Source: Erigeron canadensis
Lineage: Eukaryota; Streptophyta; Magnoliopsida; Asterales; Asteraceae
Length of the DNA stretch: 64,000 nucleotides
NCBI RefSeq assembly: GCF_010389155.1
Contig: NC_057761.1
Span: 59,332,587-59,396,586, forward strand
Direction of reading: 5' to 3'
In this document: positions 51,221-63,952 of the stretch, piece after piece
How positions within the stretch are numbered: the stretch's first letter is position 1
How the letters are laid out: each line of letters starts with the position of its first letter
Translations under genes and position numbers: made by a program
Notes under the pieces: generated by a model
Told to the model about the DNA's origin: nothing
Database searches by the model: none
The model's input: only the letters and a program-made list of their open reading frames with translations

Positions 51221-54098
51221 ATGCGTGCACCATCATTGTTTGCACAATGCTTGCCTGGCTTAGGACCTGACCGGGTTGGGCAAAGCATTTCTACTGCATC
51301 TGATAGGGAGATGCACATGCCTTCTCCAGCGGTTGAAATTGTACCTTCTAAGGTATTTCTTATTATCAGAACCTGTAAGAAGTGAACTTGGCCTTTAAGA
51401 ATTAAGATAAAGATTTTCTTTTTCATTGTAATAAGGGTTCACATTTAAACGACATGCCATCCTTATATGTGCAGATGGGGTACCCTTATAAATATTCCGG
51501 GGAGAGCATTGATTTGCAAGGAGTAAATATATTTAAGGTTCGTTATCTCCCTTTTGATCGTCTTTTACTGATTGATCTTCACCAATGTGCTTATTTTTGT
51601 ACCCTCTAACATACCAAACTAATGTATATATCGGGTCTCCTAATTTCTATCACAGGGAAGAGTTAGTGTCTCCGATATGATAGGTTTGGACTTGATGCCA
51701 TCAAAATCCGATGGTAAGTTCACTAGGTTCAAACTAGCATTATTCTTCAATTTTGAGGTGTATTTGATCTGCTGGATTATGGTTGATTTAACATAGTATG
51801 CATATGGCATCATAAATCTTGTTAGGGCTTAATTTAGATTTGGTGCAGGATCTTCCAAATCATGGGATAGCTCATTTGATCTCACGAACGTCCTTAAACA
51901 GGAGATTCGCGATGCTCAACTAAGTTTTAGAGGCAAACGAGTGCTCGAGGTAATCTCAGTTTATTTATTTAATGTATATGTTTTGGTACTATATACTTGT
52001 ATTTCATATTTGAGTTGCGGTAGTGTTGTATGTTGAAAATGATTAGTAATACATGTAGTTTTGTCAAGTCAGATAAAAGATACCATGTCCTCTATAATTT
52101 GCATTCTTATAACCTAGAAAAATGATTCATGAGCCTATAAGTATGCCTGTCAAGATTAAGACACTTGTCAAAACGGAAATTGGAGATATAGAGGGAAAAG
52201 AATATCTGCAACTTTGAATGAATTAGGCTTGTTTATAGGCCTATCTATCGTTACTCTCTAAAGATGTCCATTTACATGCTTTTCCTGAATGCCACCCTGC
52301 ATATCAAAGTTTATTATCTCTAATCTTTCTATTTATCCCAGCTTGGTTGTGGCTATGGGCTTCCGGGGATCTTTGCTTGTCTAAAGGTATGCTAATCATG
52401 GTATACGGTTTTAAATTTGTAGTTTCCTTTTCTTTCCTTTCTCTATCAAGATATAGAGGGTAAGATTTAAAGATATTATTGCATGGATTTATGTGGATCA
52501 AGGTAAAGAAAGTAGTAGAATTTCATTAGAATATCACAGACTAGTTCTTTTGCATTAAAAAATCTTGAATGAGAAATTAAATGTTAAAGCTTTAATTATT
52601 GCATATCTCAGGGAGCTTCAGTAGTACACTTTCAAGATCTAAATGCCGAAGCTATAAGATGCACAACTATCCCAAACGTCCTGGCAAATCTTCAACAGGC
52701 CCGGGACAGACAGAGTCGACAGCCTGAGAGTTCCCTTACTCCATCAAGACAAATTATTTCTCCTACTGTTCACTTTTATGCTGGAGAGTGGGATGAACTT
52801 TCTACTGTTTTGTCTGTTGTCGAGTGTGATGTACCGGAGTTACCAAAGTTTAGTTTCTCGGAGGAGGATTTCGTGGATGGGTGTAGTAGTCAGGATGGCA
52901 GCATTATTGGACATGAAAATTCCTCAAGGAGATCAAGGAAGCTTTCAGGAAGCAGGGTGTGGGAGAGGGCTAGTGAAATGGACCAAGGTGGAGGATATGA
53001 TGTTATTTTAATGACTGATATTCCATATTCAGCAACCTCTTTAAAAAAGCTGTATGCTCTAATCAAAAAGGTACAATGCTCTTTCCTTGTGAAATTGGAA
53101 ATTGCACTTCAAGTGTCAATGGATAGATTTGGGTTATGTGTTGTTTCTGGCGGGTCAAACAGATAATATAGAAGAATAATCATATTGTAGGATACCCTTA
53201 AAGCAGGTTAAAGTTGCTTGAAGTGAATTTTAATTGATCGATCTTAAAGCCATTCTATTTAAAAAGTTGGATTATTATTGAAATGATTACTTTTTATGTA
53301 ACTTCTGTAACCATTTTTGACCCCGTAAATAAACAAAAGATTTAGAAGTTGGACATAAAGTGTTTGGATCGACCTGACTCACTTCAATGTTAACAAAAGA
53401 TTCTGTTACCTAGACAAGTCTAGTCCCATGTCATCGGATTAAGCTTTAGATTTTTGACATTGAATTTGAGCTCGTGTAAGAGGAAGTTGGTATGAAATAA
53501 GCAAAATTAGTCTTCGAGGTACATCAAATTTAAAGTTGAAGTGTATTAGTTAAAAATTTGTGGTCAGATTATAGCAGTTCTTTTTCCAGGTTTTGGTGGT
53601 CATACCATTTATGACTCTAAATCTTTTAAGTTTTAAGTTTTGCTAGTGGAGGATGGATTTTGTGGGAAAATGGACGGGTCAGGTTGGAGTGACCTCTTGC
53701 CCTTGATGTGTATGGAAAGTTGCTTCACATTTTTGTTCATTGTAAATAGTTTTGTTTGTTTAGCTAAGCGGTTTAATAAGTTAGATACTTATAACGTATA
53801 ATACATAATCTGAATCGACCCATTTATAAGTAAGTTTGCTGGAATCGCCACCTCTGATTTGAGCTCATAGTTCGGATACACCATACACTGGCTCTTATGA
53901 CTATTTATCTGTTATCTTTTTCGTCAGTGCTTGAAGCCACCTTATGGAGTGCTATTTGTCGCCACAAAAAAACATTATGTGGGGTTCAATAGTGCTGCAA
54001 GACAACTGAGGAGCCTGGTCGACGAGGAGGGCATATTAGGCACCCATTTAATCAAAGAAATGACAGATAGAGAAGTTTGGAAGTTTTTTCTCAAATGA
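51221..54098 (+). CDS. Histidine protein methyltransferase 1-like (METTL18/HPM1 family)
   Basis: Seven-beta-strand SAM-dependent methyltransferase of the METTL18/HPM1 family; yeast and animal members methylate a histidine in ribosomal protein uL3. Coding exons are 51221-51352, 51475-51537, 51656-51713, 51849-51949, 52342-52386, 52612-53070 and 53928-54098. The frame is continuous and gives 342 residues. SAM motif I is VLELGCGYGLPGIFACLKGA (about 116-135), split by an intron after LE. The post-I acidic loop FQDLNAEAI follows. The catalytic strand reads YDVILMTDIPYS in place of the SEtiY form of animal enzymes, and a Ser/Arg-rich insert precedes it. The C-terminus KKHYVGFN and TDREVWKFFLK is typical of plant members. 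A non-coding first exon ending near 50440 is likely. Substrate identity in plants is inferred from the family. Confidence 0.9.
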
Positions 54099-55399
54099 AC
54101 ATACAATCCAAAACATCCACAGATATTACAAAGTAAGAATATCGCATCACTAATCTGTTAACTGTTTTCCTTCTATAAATTCAAATATACATTGATTAAA
54201 CTGGAAAATAAATCATATTACTATGCTACTAACCCTGTTTCACTTATTGATCAATACGCCCCTAGTGATTTTATGGTGCCTTGTTTTAGTTCTTGTAATC
54301 GTTGTTTCTTGTGTTATTTTATTTGAAATCATATATCCTATGTATCCATGACAGTTATATAAATATCATAATGGGCTGTTTAATAATGTTGTAAAGGTGT
54401 ATAAGTGTGTTAATTATCATTTTCTGCACAGTTTTATGATAATGTTATTAGGTGCATAACCTGGGCATAACAAACTATCATTCAATGAATCAGTGATGCC
54501 CTGAATGTCACCAACTCACCATGAATGCAATAATATATTTATAACAGCTTGTTTATCTATATAAGTTTAGAAGTCAAAAGAATTGACTAGACATGAGTAT
54601 AGTTACACTATTTGGTTTTTATTTGTCAACCATGAAATACCCACTCATTAAACCTACCTTGTCTATATTTTGTTTTCTCACATTGATCAAAACAAAAAGA
54701 GAAAGACGAGAGCAGAGTGAAGGGATGGGCGGGGATCTTTTGTCGGGTGAAGGGCCAAAGCAAGGCGGTGTCATTGAGGCGCTGCTTAAGCCATTTCATC
54801 TATGTTGCAACATGGGCTTTGTATGACCCACCTTATACATACCCATGCTCTGAAAGTGCATGCCTTTTATTCTAAAATTATTTTTGTATATTGTTAGCAC
54901 AAGATTTTAGCTTTTATATCAAACAAATGTCCATATACCTACTTTACCATGCATGTTTGATTAAATGATTGTAATATAACCAAATGCTAAATGCTAAAAT
55001 TGTATCATATAAGCTAAATGCTAAAATTGTAATATAGCTCGACATTGAACAAAACCACACACACACACATTTTAATTGATTCGATTAAATCATGTTCCAA
55101 TATACCAATAACATCAAACATGGATGCTATTGATAATTTGAGTCTGTGGCAGTACAAGAACATAGGTGGCGAAAATTATGAAAAGATTGGTGATATTAGT
55201 ACCACAAATATTAATAAATTTACCACGGAGTACAAATTATATAGCATATCGTTTAAGTGTTTAATGCGCAATTGTGAGAAATCTATCAATTTATATGGTA
55301 AGATTTCTTAATCATCCGAGTACGCCCCTGTGCTCTCACTGCCACTCCTAGTATTTATCCTTATTCTCTGTGTGAACTTTGGTATTTGTGTTACGATCA
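54099..55399. other. Gene-free stretch (3' flank of the methyltransferase gene)
   Basis: Presumed 3' UTR and AT-rich DNA. A 77-codon frame at 54593-54826 and an 88-codon frame at 55045-55311 lack any family feature. A short AATGCTAAA motif is repeated around 54980-55030. Confidence 0.4.
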
Positions 55400-55408
55400 A
55401 TCTGCTAA

Positions 55409-55539
55409 GGGAAGTGATATTCGTACCATTTGTTTTGATTGATGTACCACACTTGTGCAATGCTGGCTTATACAGTCAGCTGTAAAACTTGTACATTGTG
55501 GTACATCAATCAGAAACAGTGGTACGAATATCACTTCCC
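55409..55539. mobile_element. 131 bp fold-back MITE with 9 bp target duplication (MULE-type)
   Basis: Near-perfect inverted arms of about 46 bp start GGGAAGTGATATTCGTACCA and close on a small loop. The flanks are an exact 9 bp duplication ATCTGCTAA (55400-55408 and 55540-55548), the size made by Mutator-type transposases. An open frame runs through on each strand but is only the hairpin. Confidence 0.82.
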
Positions 55540-55548
55540 ATCTGCTAA

Positions 55549-56388
55549 GGATGTCATAAGTAGGCATATATTCAAAATTGTAGAAAAACATTTAGGATCA
55601 GGCCAAGTTTTTGAGGGAAGTTTTAAAATTACAGAATGCCAAGTCATGATGACTGAGATGTAACTAAGTTAATATTGTGTAGATATGCTGCACTTCTAAT
55701 CCTTGTCCGGAATTGCCGGTTGAATATCTGGTCTAATTTGCAAAACATTGATTACAACTCTTTTAAAAAGTTAAGAAAAATGTTTTAATACAATGCTAAT
55801 AGAACAATATCATTATCATTTAATACAATCAAATTTAGATCTATGTTAATGTTGAAGGGCCTAAAATATGATTATATGATATACGCACGTACTTTATACA
55901 ATTTATTCTATTTTTATCATTAAAAAAAGACCTAAACAAAATACAAAAAAAAAAAAAGTTGAAAAATCAACTTGAAGACAGTAATGTGTTGTGAAAACCT
56001 ACATTCTATTTAAGAAAATAAAAGGTTTCTTCTAGGTTTAAAAAAATTAAATCGCCTTTTAAGCGCAGTATCCCAGTGAAAGTTTATTGATCGACTTCCA
56101 CATAAAAATTCCTCTATAATATACATACGAGTTTATGGGTTCATGAATCTTCAGAGCAGATTCAGTACTGCCATCAGAACTTCTCAAGATATGAAAAAAC
56201 ACATTGTTTCTTTTAAAGATGACTGCTATACATTTTCTTGACAAATGTTTTACACAATACCCCAATGTCTTACTTTTATCATCATATACTCCAATAACCA
56301 ACACTACCCACGAATCCAGAACAAGAAATCAAACAAAAACTCATTTCAATCACAATCTTATTTTAGGTAAGGGACTACTAGACCTAGA
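55549..56388. other. Gene-free stretch (3' flank of the WD40 gene)
   Basis: AT-rich, with the presumed 3' UTR of the minus-strand WD40 gene at its right end. No element ends were recognised. Confidence 0.4.
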
Positions 56389-58687
56389 CTACATAAAAGA
56401 GTCAAGGTACCCGTACTTATGTCGTTTGTTATATTGTAACAAGCTGGCATAAGTTCGGTCCCATACTCCAATATAAAGGGTTTCATCATCCGGGCTAAGT
56501 GATACCCCCGAGATTTCTCCAAAGAAATCGATCTCTTGCCTCTTCTCATAGTTCAAGTTTGTGTCATAAACGTGCACAAAGTCCGCAGGTTCAGCTGCAA
56601 CCAAAAACTGCCCGTTTGAAGAGAAACGAACTGATCGGACAGCTCCCATGTTTCCCTTAAGAATTGCAACTGGGTCAGAAAGGTTTCTTAGATCCCACAC
56701 CCTGCAAGTCTTGTCCTGGTTCCCAGTAGCAAATACTCTTCCGTCTGGATGCCATGCAGAAGCAAATGAATAGTCCTGGTGACCTTCCACTGATGCCATT
56801 GTCTGCAAACAAGATGAAAAGTTTCTATATCAAGATAAAGAAAATTTTTTTGCCATCAAAGTATAACAAAATTCTATATGGAATGATGTTGTTTAGACTA
56901 GTAACAGGAAACGAATTGATCATGCAATGGGGCGAAATGAAGTACTTTTAACAAAAGTACATTCATTTAACAAAAGTGTGATAAGACTTTTGAGTTAGAA
57001 CAAAAGTCATCCACTCTAATTTATATAAATAAGTCAATTTAAGATATTGAAAACAGTTACTAAATCCATTTAACCCATTTCACTTCCAAATAAGGTTCCA
57101 AGTTTGACCCATTCCAGAACATATCTAACTTAAACCAAGCCATTTTCAAGTGAACAAACTCTTCCAAGAAAAGGAAAGAAAAATATAAAACCATAATCTT
57201 ACCTTTCCATTTGATGAGTCCACAACAAGTCCATTGCGATGATCTCCAACAACAGCTATAAGTTTGCGATCTGGGCTTAATGAGGAATGCTGCACATCCA
57301 TAGAGAGTCAAATTTGGCATTTGATATTTTAAACCAAACAAGAGTGCATTTATAATCCACTAGGATAACTTGAGCTACAGTATAAGGGCGAAATACTCGA
57401 ACGGTTGTGATTAAAGAATAAAGATTAGTTGCATTTTGTATCTACAATACAGAATATATCAATGGCAACACACTCAAGAATTCACATCAAACCAAATAAA
57501 ACATAAGAAATTTCTAGACCACCCGCAGAGAAGAAAAGCAATTAGCAATACAATGTTAAATTAGCAGTATTAATTATCAGCAGAACAATCAAGCTACGGC
57601 ACATTATCACGAACCAAAAGTAAATCTGGACAAACCATAAGAAGGAATGTCTGGATGCGTAATTGAAAGTGCTTACACTATTGATGTTGTAACAATCAAA
57701 TTAACAAGTGCTTTGAGCGTTAAGAAAGTTCTAATTGTTTAGGGACATTCTAGATAATATAATCATAAAGACACTTCCGTGAAATGAGAGTAAAACTCAG
57801 ACTTTAAGTTGTAAAAATTTGTACTTTACCATTAAATAATAACATCTACGTATCAGAAGAAAACTCTACGTATCCAAACAACGAAAAACTAATCATTGAG
57901 AGTCTTCATGTCACAAGTTCAATAATCAGTTCAAATCCAAATCCAGACATTCCTTAACAAAAAAGAGCGCTATACTCACATTCACAGGCCAAGGATAGCG
58001 GAAGTGATTCATTAGCTGAAATTTCTCCATATCATATTCTCTCACACCACCATCATTGTTCGATGCCATAAAATGCTTTCCACCACTAAAAAGCAGCTCA
58101 GTAATCAACAAGTGAACACCACCAAGAGTCTCTTAATTAAGATAAACTGATATGTCCGAAGTTGCAATTACCTCAAGCTGTCATATATCTCAACAGCATT
58201 TGTGATGGCATTGTCGTCATAAGTAGTTCTTGTACAGAAACTTACACCCTTTTTATCCAACCTCTGCATCAATTAATTACATAAGTGAACATATTATGGA
58301 CCACAATAAACCAACAAAATAATTAGAGATGAAAATAAGCCTGGTATGAATTTTGTAACAAAGCAAAACAGTCCAACACAAGAGCATCCTACATAACAAG
58401 TTCACTTTATCAAGAGACATTTATTTGACATTCTAGATTAAATTTACAGGTGTTATTATTTATGGAAATACAGTAATATAATTCTTTAGATACCCTTAAC
58501 TATCAATTAATGTTCTTGCATTAGGAACTAAGAGATTCCAAATTTTTACACTATCCAGTTTGAACACCTAGCATACACAACAGGGCCTTTTTCATGACAT
58601 ATTCCAAGTGCTTATTTGCCTGCAAGTAGTTCAAAATACAGTCTAATGAACTTGAAATAAACTTATTAAAATGAGAGACATGCGCAG

Positions 58688-58719
<32 letters not shown>

Positions 58720-60645
58720 AATCATCAATATGCAATATAAATCATCAATATTAACAAAAGTGACTAAATCATTGATAAATCCTCCAGTCACATAAAATCC
58801 AAGGAAAAATAAAATATATTTTGGATTCTAATTATGGAGTACCTTACAGGCCAGCTCTCCTTGAAAGCCTCCTGCTACCAGGAAATCATCCTTAACTGCT
58901 AGCGTACTTATCTGAGTTTGTGTAAAACCTTCGAGCAAACTCCCAGCATGTTTCTAGATGATCAAAAAGCATATAATCTTAGAATAACAAGACGCCAAAA
59001 TGAGCTAAAAAAAGCAGCAGCAACTACAACAGCACCACAGTTGACATGTTTTATGGCAATAAAGAATGTCATAACTTCTTCGGCAACAAATAAAATGAAG
59101 TTAATATAATTACCTCTGTAGGTGCTACATGCCCGGAAAAATTAAGGATCTCAGTCAAGTTGTATGATAACGATGACCAATGCATGAGTGAGTAGTTAGA
59201 CATCAGATATACATCATGTTTTGAGGTAGCCCAAACCAGATTCCTTAGCTGTAAAATGATATGCATAATCAATTAGCAACCCATATTAATTATTTCAGAT
59301 CATTAATAATTCAAAAAGAGATTAGCAGAAAAGAAGAAGACATAGATATCCTAGAGCCGACACATCAAGAGAGCTTATTGGGCAGCTAGTCAGAATGGTT
59401 CAAATTGAAATGAGTTGCTTTTCATGCAAATTAATAATATAATTTCTAAAAATAGACGATTTACAGGAAACTGTAAGCTATTACTTTGGAATATGTCAGT
59501 GTGACTTATGGTTTATCCTTTAAAGGGCAAAGTAGAAAAAAAAGAAAAGGGTAGCCAAAAGGGAAATGGTTCAAGCAGATAGAAAGGGAAATGTTTACAC
59601 TCTCCTAATAAGGGATAAACCATAGGTCACAGTGACAGATTCCAAACTAAAAGTATAAAAATTGCCAACTCAGGAAAATCCCAAACAAAATAAAAGGTAC
59701 TGGTCAATACCTGAAAGTGGAGGATTGTAGGCTTCACCAATCTTGTATTGTGGAAAAACTCATAGTAGTTGCCACCCTTCTGCTTCTGTTTACATTCCTA
59801 GACATACCAACAACTTTTCCATAATTAACGAAAGGACCAGAGGAGTTGTATGCGGGAAAAACTGAAATTGTTAGTGTTGTACCCTATCAACTTTATCGCC
59901 GGATAACGGGATGTTTTCATAGTTTCTGTACTGTTCCAGCCGTGTTTGCCTGTAACTATCTCTTGTTATATTTAGTCGTTCCCATGGAATACCTTGAATG
60001 TCTTTGCCTCTCCTTGCTTGAGCTGAAGATGTATCTGTCACCTGCAAAACATACTGGAAATTTAAGCCCAAAGTACACGTGTAACCAAACATCAGAATAA
60101 CGTCAAAATGAGCAGATATAGTAATTTACTAATTTCCATATTAGTTAAACATGTGATGCTTGATTACAGATTCAACATTAGCAACCGCAACTTCACAAAG
60201 ACCATGTTAGACACATTTCATAACAGGTCAAGACAGCTAATTTTCTACTATACATCAAGAGGACGGGAAAAACTTATTTATCAAACTTTTTGGAACTTTG
60301 TATGTAACGAACATAGAATATAATTACAAGGAGCTATCAATTTATATTAAAAAATCATACTTTTTAGAAAGGGATTTAGGATGTGGCATTTGACACTTAA
60401 ACAACATTTAACTCATTTCATGGTAAGCTAACTTCACATTTGACTCATTGTACGCTAAGCAGTAGCGCATAAAAAAATTCAATGCACACGGCAAAATAAA
60501 AAGCAACGATATTAAGACGAACCATATCGTAATCCTCGACAACTTGATCTACACCACCACCTGCCTCCACATCATCCATCACGAAATCCAAAACATCCAC
60601 CTCGTCTGCCATGTAGTCGATTTCGTCAACTTCATTATTAGGCAT
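56389..60645 (-). CDS. WD40-repeat protein (C2A9.03-like)
   Basis: Nine coding exons in transcript order are 60523-60645, 59883-60041, 59711-59797, 59114-59248, 58843-58953, 58172-58263, 57980-58085, 57203-57289 and 56389-56802. All joins keep frame and give 437 residues. The product matches plant proteins annotated as WD repeat-containing protein C2A9.03-like, whose molecular role is not established. The N-terminus is acidic (DEIDYMADEVDVLDFVMDD). Next come a conserved IPWERLNITRDSYRQTRLEQ segment and YYEFFHNTRLVKPTILHFQ. The C-terminal half holds the propeller blades, most clearly SFASAWHPDGRVFATGNQD with KTCRVWDLRN and the SVRFSSNGQFL and GVSLSPDDETLYIG units. The start MPNNEV follows an acceptor-like TGCAG, so an intron in the 5' leader is likely, with a donor near 61002. 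It is convergent with the methyltransferase gene. Confidence 0.92.
58688..58711. repeat. (AT)n microsatellite in a WD40 gene intron
   Basis: AT repeat of about 12 units between two coding exons. Confidence 0.85.
59485..59646. mobile_element. MITE candidate in a WD40 gene intron, about 160 bp
   Basis: Inverted arms of about 35 bp: left TTTGGAATATGTCAGTGTGA with CTTATGGTTTATCC, right (complement) TTTGGAATCTGTCACTGTGA with CCTATGGTTTATCC. No clear target duplication was found, so the superfamily is open. Confidence 0.6.
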
Positions 60646-61095
60646 CCTGTAATCCCTGCATTTATCAAACACCATATTAAATTCCAAAACTTTTCACCAT
60701 ATAAAATACTAATACAAATCAAATGTGTGTGTATATATAAATGTATATATATATACCACACACGCATACACATACATATGCAAAACAAAAACCTATATAA
60801 CTACCAATTAACAAATCATAAAAAGTACAAAAAAATCAAGATAATAAATAAATCAAATATCTTAATCAACAATATTGAACCTTTTTTATATGGGCATATG
60901 AAATTAGTTAGGGTTTGTTAAAAAGATTAAAACTTGATCAAGAAAATAAAATAAAATTAGGGTTTGTGAAAGCTGAGAGAAAAGGGGGATTGGGAAACGT
61001 ACATGGTGAAATCGTATTTACTAGAGATATGATGGAAACCCTAATTATTCAAAATCGTTTTCAATAGTAAAATTGAGATTTCAATAAGATTGTTT

Positions 61096-61097
<2 letters not shown>
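60646..61097 (-). other. Probable 5' leader and leader intron of the WD40 gene
   Basis: An acceptor-like AAATGCAG lies 13 bases before the ATG, and a donor-like CCAT|GTACGT at about 61002 (both on the minus strand). Together they suggest a non-coding first exon upstream of 61002 and a leader intron of about 340 bases. Confidence 0.4.

Positions 61098-61130
<33 letters not shown>
61098..61130. repeat. (GAT)11 microsatellite near the WD40 gene 5' end
   Basis: Eleven uninterrupted GAT units (ATC on the gene's sense strand). It lies about 100 bases upstream of the probable leader-intron donor, so it is in or next to the 5' UTR. Confidence 0.9.
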
Positions 61131-63530
61131 ATTTACTTATGATTTCTATATCTATAGATTTACAAGCGGTTATTTATTTATTTTATTTTTATCTCTAGGA
61201 AAAATAAATGAAAGAGAGGAATGGATGAATGATGATGAATCTGGGTGATGGTGGTGGTGATTGTGGTGTGAGGAATTATTATTATTATTAATTTAATAAT
61301 AATATAATTATTTTTATTATTTTTATTTTATAGTAATAAGAAGATATAAATATTGATCATCCAAAGACGGCCTATTAGTATTTAATATTTACAACACGTT
61401 ATCTTATTATTACGAGTATCATTATTTTTTGTACGTACAGTATCATTTTTAGTGAGATTTTTGTTTACTTTCGCTAGGGATTAGCCGTGTAATACGTCAG
61501 TTTTTGGATATGTTGTGAAAAATATCCAATCCAATTTATCAATATGTCATGGAAGATATTCATATCTCACAGATATTCCTTAACCCATAATGTTATGTTA
61601 ATAAAACAATTATTTATAGATACAAATGATGTTCTATAAAAAAAAACCTGCATTTTAAAAAATATGTAACATATTAATTGTCTTTTCATATTAAATAAAT
61701 TATTTTTTTTAAAATATATAACCGCATGGGAATTCGATTTGGATTATTTTGATTTAGATGACTTAAAACAAACATGTAATGGATATTTTCATATCTAGAA
61801 TTCTAACTTTCAATAGGAGTGAGAAATCTTTATAATGGAATATGCATAAGTACATATAGGTTACTCTAGCCACCACCACTTCGGTGGGGTGTTAAAGGCC
61901 TTGCCTCATAGTGTAAAAGACCAAGGCTCAATTTTTGGCAATGAGTTAGTTTAGAATTATTTGTGATATATATATAATTGTAATGTAATCTTTGTTTTAA
62001 AAAAAAACATATAGGTTACTCCAAAAGTCATACAATCATTAATTGTGAGCATTATAGGTGATTATCATTCTTGGTATAAGGTATACTTATTTTTGTTAAG
62101 AAAAATGGCATATTCTTCTAAATATTAGTCTAAAATAAAAATTATTTTAAAATGACAAAATATGTGAATCTCATTAAACCTCTTTTCTATTTTTGTGTTT
62201 TGATTTTTCATGTCTATCATTTTGTGTTTATTGATTAGAAAATTTTTAAACTTCTTTTTCTTGAATAATTTGTTTAAATAAGATCTCCTTAATCGCAAGT
62301 TCTCAACTAATGTTTATTTTATTGAGTAACTTAAGTATAAAGTAAAAAAAAAATGGGTTTAGTTATTCTCATCCTCAAATCCTCAAACCTAATGTAGAAA
62401 TCAAAGGTATTCTTGTAAAGAAATTTGAAAGAAGTGACTAAAGATTATGGAGTGATTTTTACTTGAAAAGTCGAATGTGATAAGATTGAGCATAACAAAA
62501 GACCAGACATGTATGGTTCATTGGTTTGGAGGTTGGCCCATATAAGCCCCAGTTTCGGCAGCTAATTCTTGGGTATCTGGGCCCAACTTTCCATCACATG
62601 ACATGGATTTCCAAGGCTCCAATTACTGCCAGTTCATTTCCATTTTTTTCTACCAATATAATCTTCATCAACAAAATTCCGTTTTAAAAAGTAAGACAAC
62701 AATAATAACAGCTCTAAGGGTTGTTACATACCTAAAAAGTAATCTTTTTATACATAAAAATCCAATTTTCACGTGACAAAATACAAATTTTAATGCACCC
62801 AAATAATTTATACAAATAAAACTCTAAAAGGTACACTTATTCAATAACTTTTGATGCTTTCATACTCTCGAATTACCAACGTCAGTCAAAAATTTCAACT
62901 ATTGGCTCGGTGCTTACCACGATCACGTTTTATTTGCCAAGATTTAGAAAGTTATTTAGTTACTGGTACATATGCACAAACAAAGACTCCAGATATTTTC
63001 AATAAGACAATGAAATCAAATGTGACCAGCCACTTATAAAAGCTAGACCAAAATTAAATCCAAATCGCACAAAATAAGACACAGTCCACATACCACACTT
63101 GCCCTTTTGCAATATTGCACTATTTTTTTTTAAAGGTAGTCCTTTTCTTAAGGCACAAAAAAAAGAGAGAAAAAAGGTTGTATGATTGTATCTACCAAGC
63201 AACTTTTTACTAGCCAGTACTATATGACGTTATACAAACAACCTGAGAGCTCACGAAAAAAAAAAATACATAAACAAAAACCAGTGTGAAAGCCCAACAA
63301 AAGTTGATGTCAACTATGCAAGCAAAAAGACCGTGCACTCCTTTAGGGCTTCTACAGAAACCCAGAAGCAGAATGAAACTTATTTACAAAATTATCTTTT
63401 TGCTATGGCGCCTGATGTGTTCTTGACATACTACCAGACAATGGATTTAATCCCTGTGTTAAGTTTGCCTAATTCTTTAATGTGTCTGTATATTGCGTAT
63501 TTAACGCTATCTACCTTCAGATTTCAGAAT
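61131..63530. other. Intergenic between the WD40 and aspartic protease genes
   Basis: WD40 upstream region with ATT-rich runs, then AT-rich DNA containing one complete SINE (61867-62006). Open frames at 62851-63545 are not supported; the right part is presumably the protease gene's 3' UTR. Confidence 0.45.
61867..62006 (+). mobile_element. Short SINE, 140 bp, with perfect 15 bp target duplication
   Basis: The flanks ACATATAGGTTACTC (61852-61866 and 62007-62021) are identical. The body starts TAGCCACCACCACTTCGGTG, has a decayed B box-like AAGACCAAGGCTCAATTTTTGG, and ends in an A-rich tail. It is a complete retroposed copy of a third SINE type in this window. Confidence 0.82.
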
Positions 63531-63952
63531 TTAAGATACCATTAAGTGCAGTAGACTGATCATCAAAAATGAAATCAAATATGTCCAATGAATATGGCTG
63601 CCATCAGATGGTATAGAATGAGGACCTACTAAATGCACCGAACCAGTAATTTCATCCCTTAGTTTGATGCTTGAAGAACCTGAAATTAATTATATATAAA
63701 GACAATAATTAGGGTTAGTATCCTAATCATTGAAAACTATATCACTCGAGAGCAAGTCAACTTAATGTGTTACAATAAATCGGAAAAAAATGTGTATAAT
63801 AGTAAAAATAGCTTATCAGAAAGCAGAACAAAAAAATAAGACCAGCTTTATAAATTTCCGAAACTGTATTCAAAACTCACAATTATACTCGGTCCATCCT
63901 ATTGTTTGGTTTTCAAGATCATATAAGACCAGCTTATTGGATAGTACCAAAT
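63531..63952 (-). CDS. Aspartic protease (A1 family), C-terminal exons; gene continues past the right edge
   Basis: Last two coding exons of a plant A1 aspartic protease. Exon 63881-63952 (acceptor TGCAG, donor ATT|GTGAG) encodes DLVLSNKLVLYDLENQTIGW and TEYN; exon 63531-63679 completes the Cys codon and continues SSSIKLRDEITGSVHLVG to a TAA. The DLVL.NKLV.YDLENQ.IGW.EYNCSSSIK pattern is the C-terminal end of the proteinase 36/39-like group. The protein closes with about 18 hydrophobic residues (WTYLISFLMISLLHLMV), typical of a GPI-anchor signal, so an extracellular, membrane-tethered enzyme is likely. The catalytic DTG/DSG motifs lie outside the window. The bases to the right of 63952 are intron. 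Confidence 0.87.

Noticed and set aside
54593..54826. 77-codon open frame with a Gly-rich middle
   Set aside because: No recognisable family, no exon partners, and it lies in the 3' flank of the methyltransferase gene.
55045..55311. 88-codon open frame
   Set aside because: AT-rich chance frame without conserved features.
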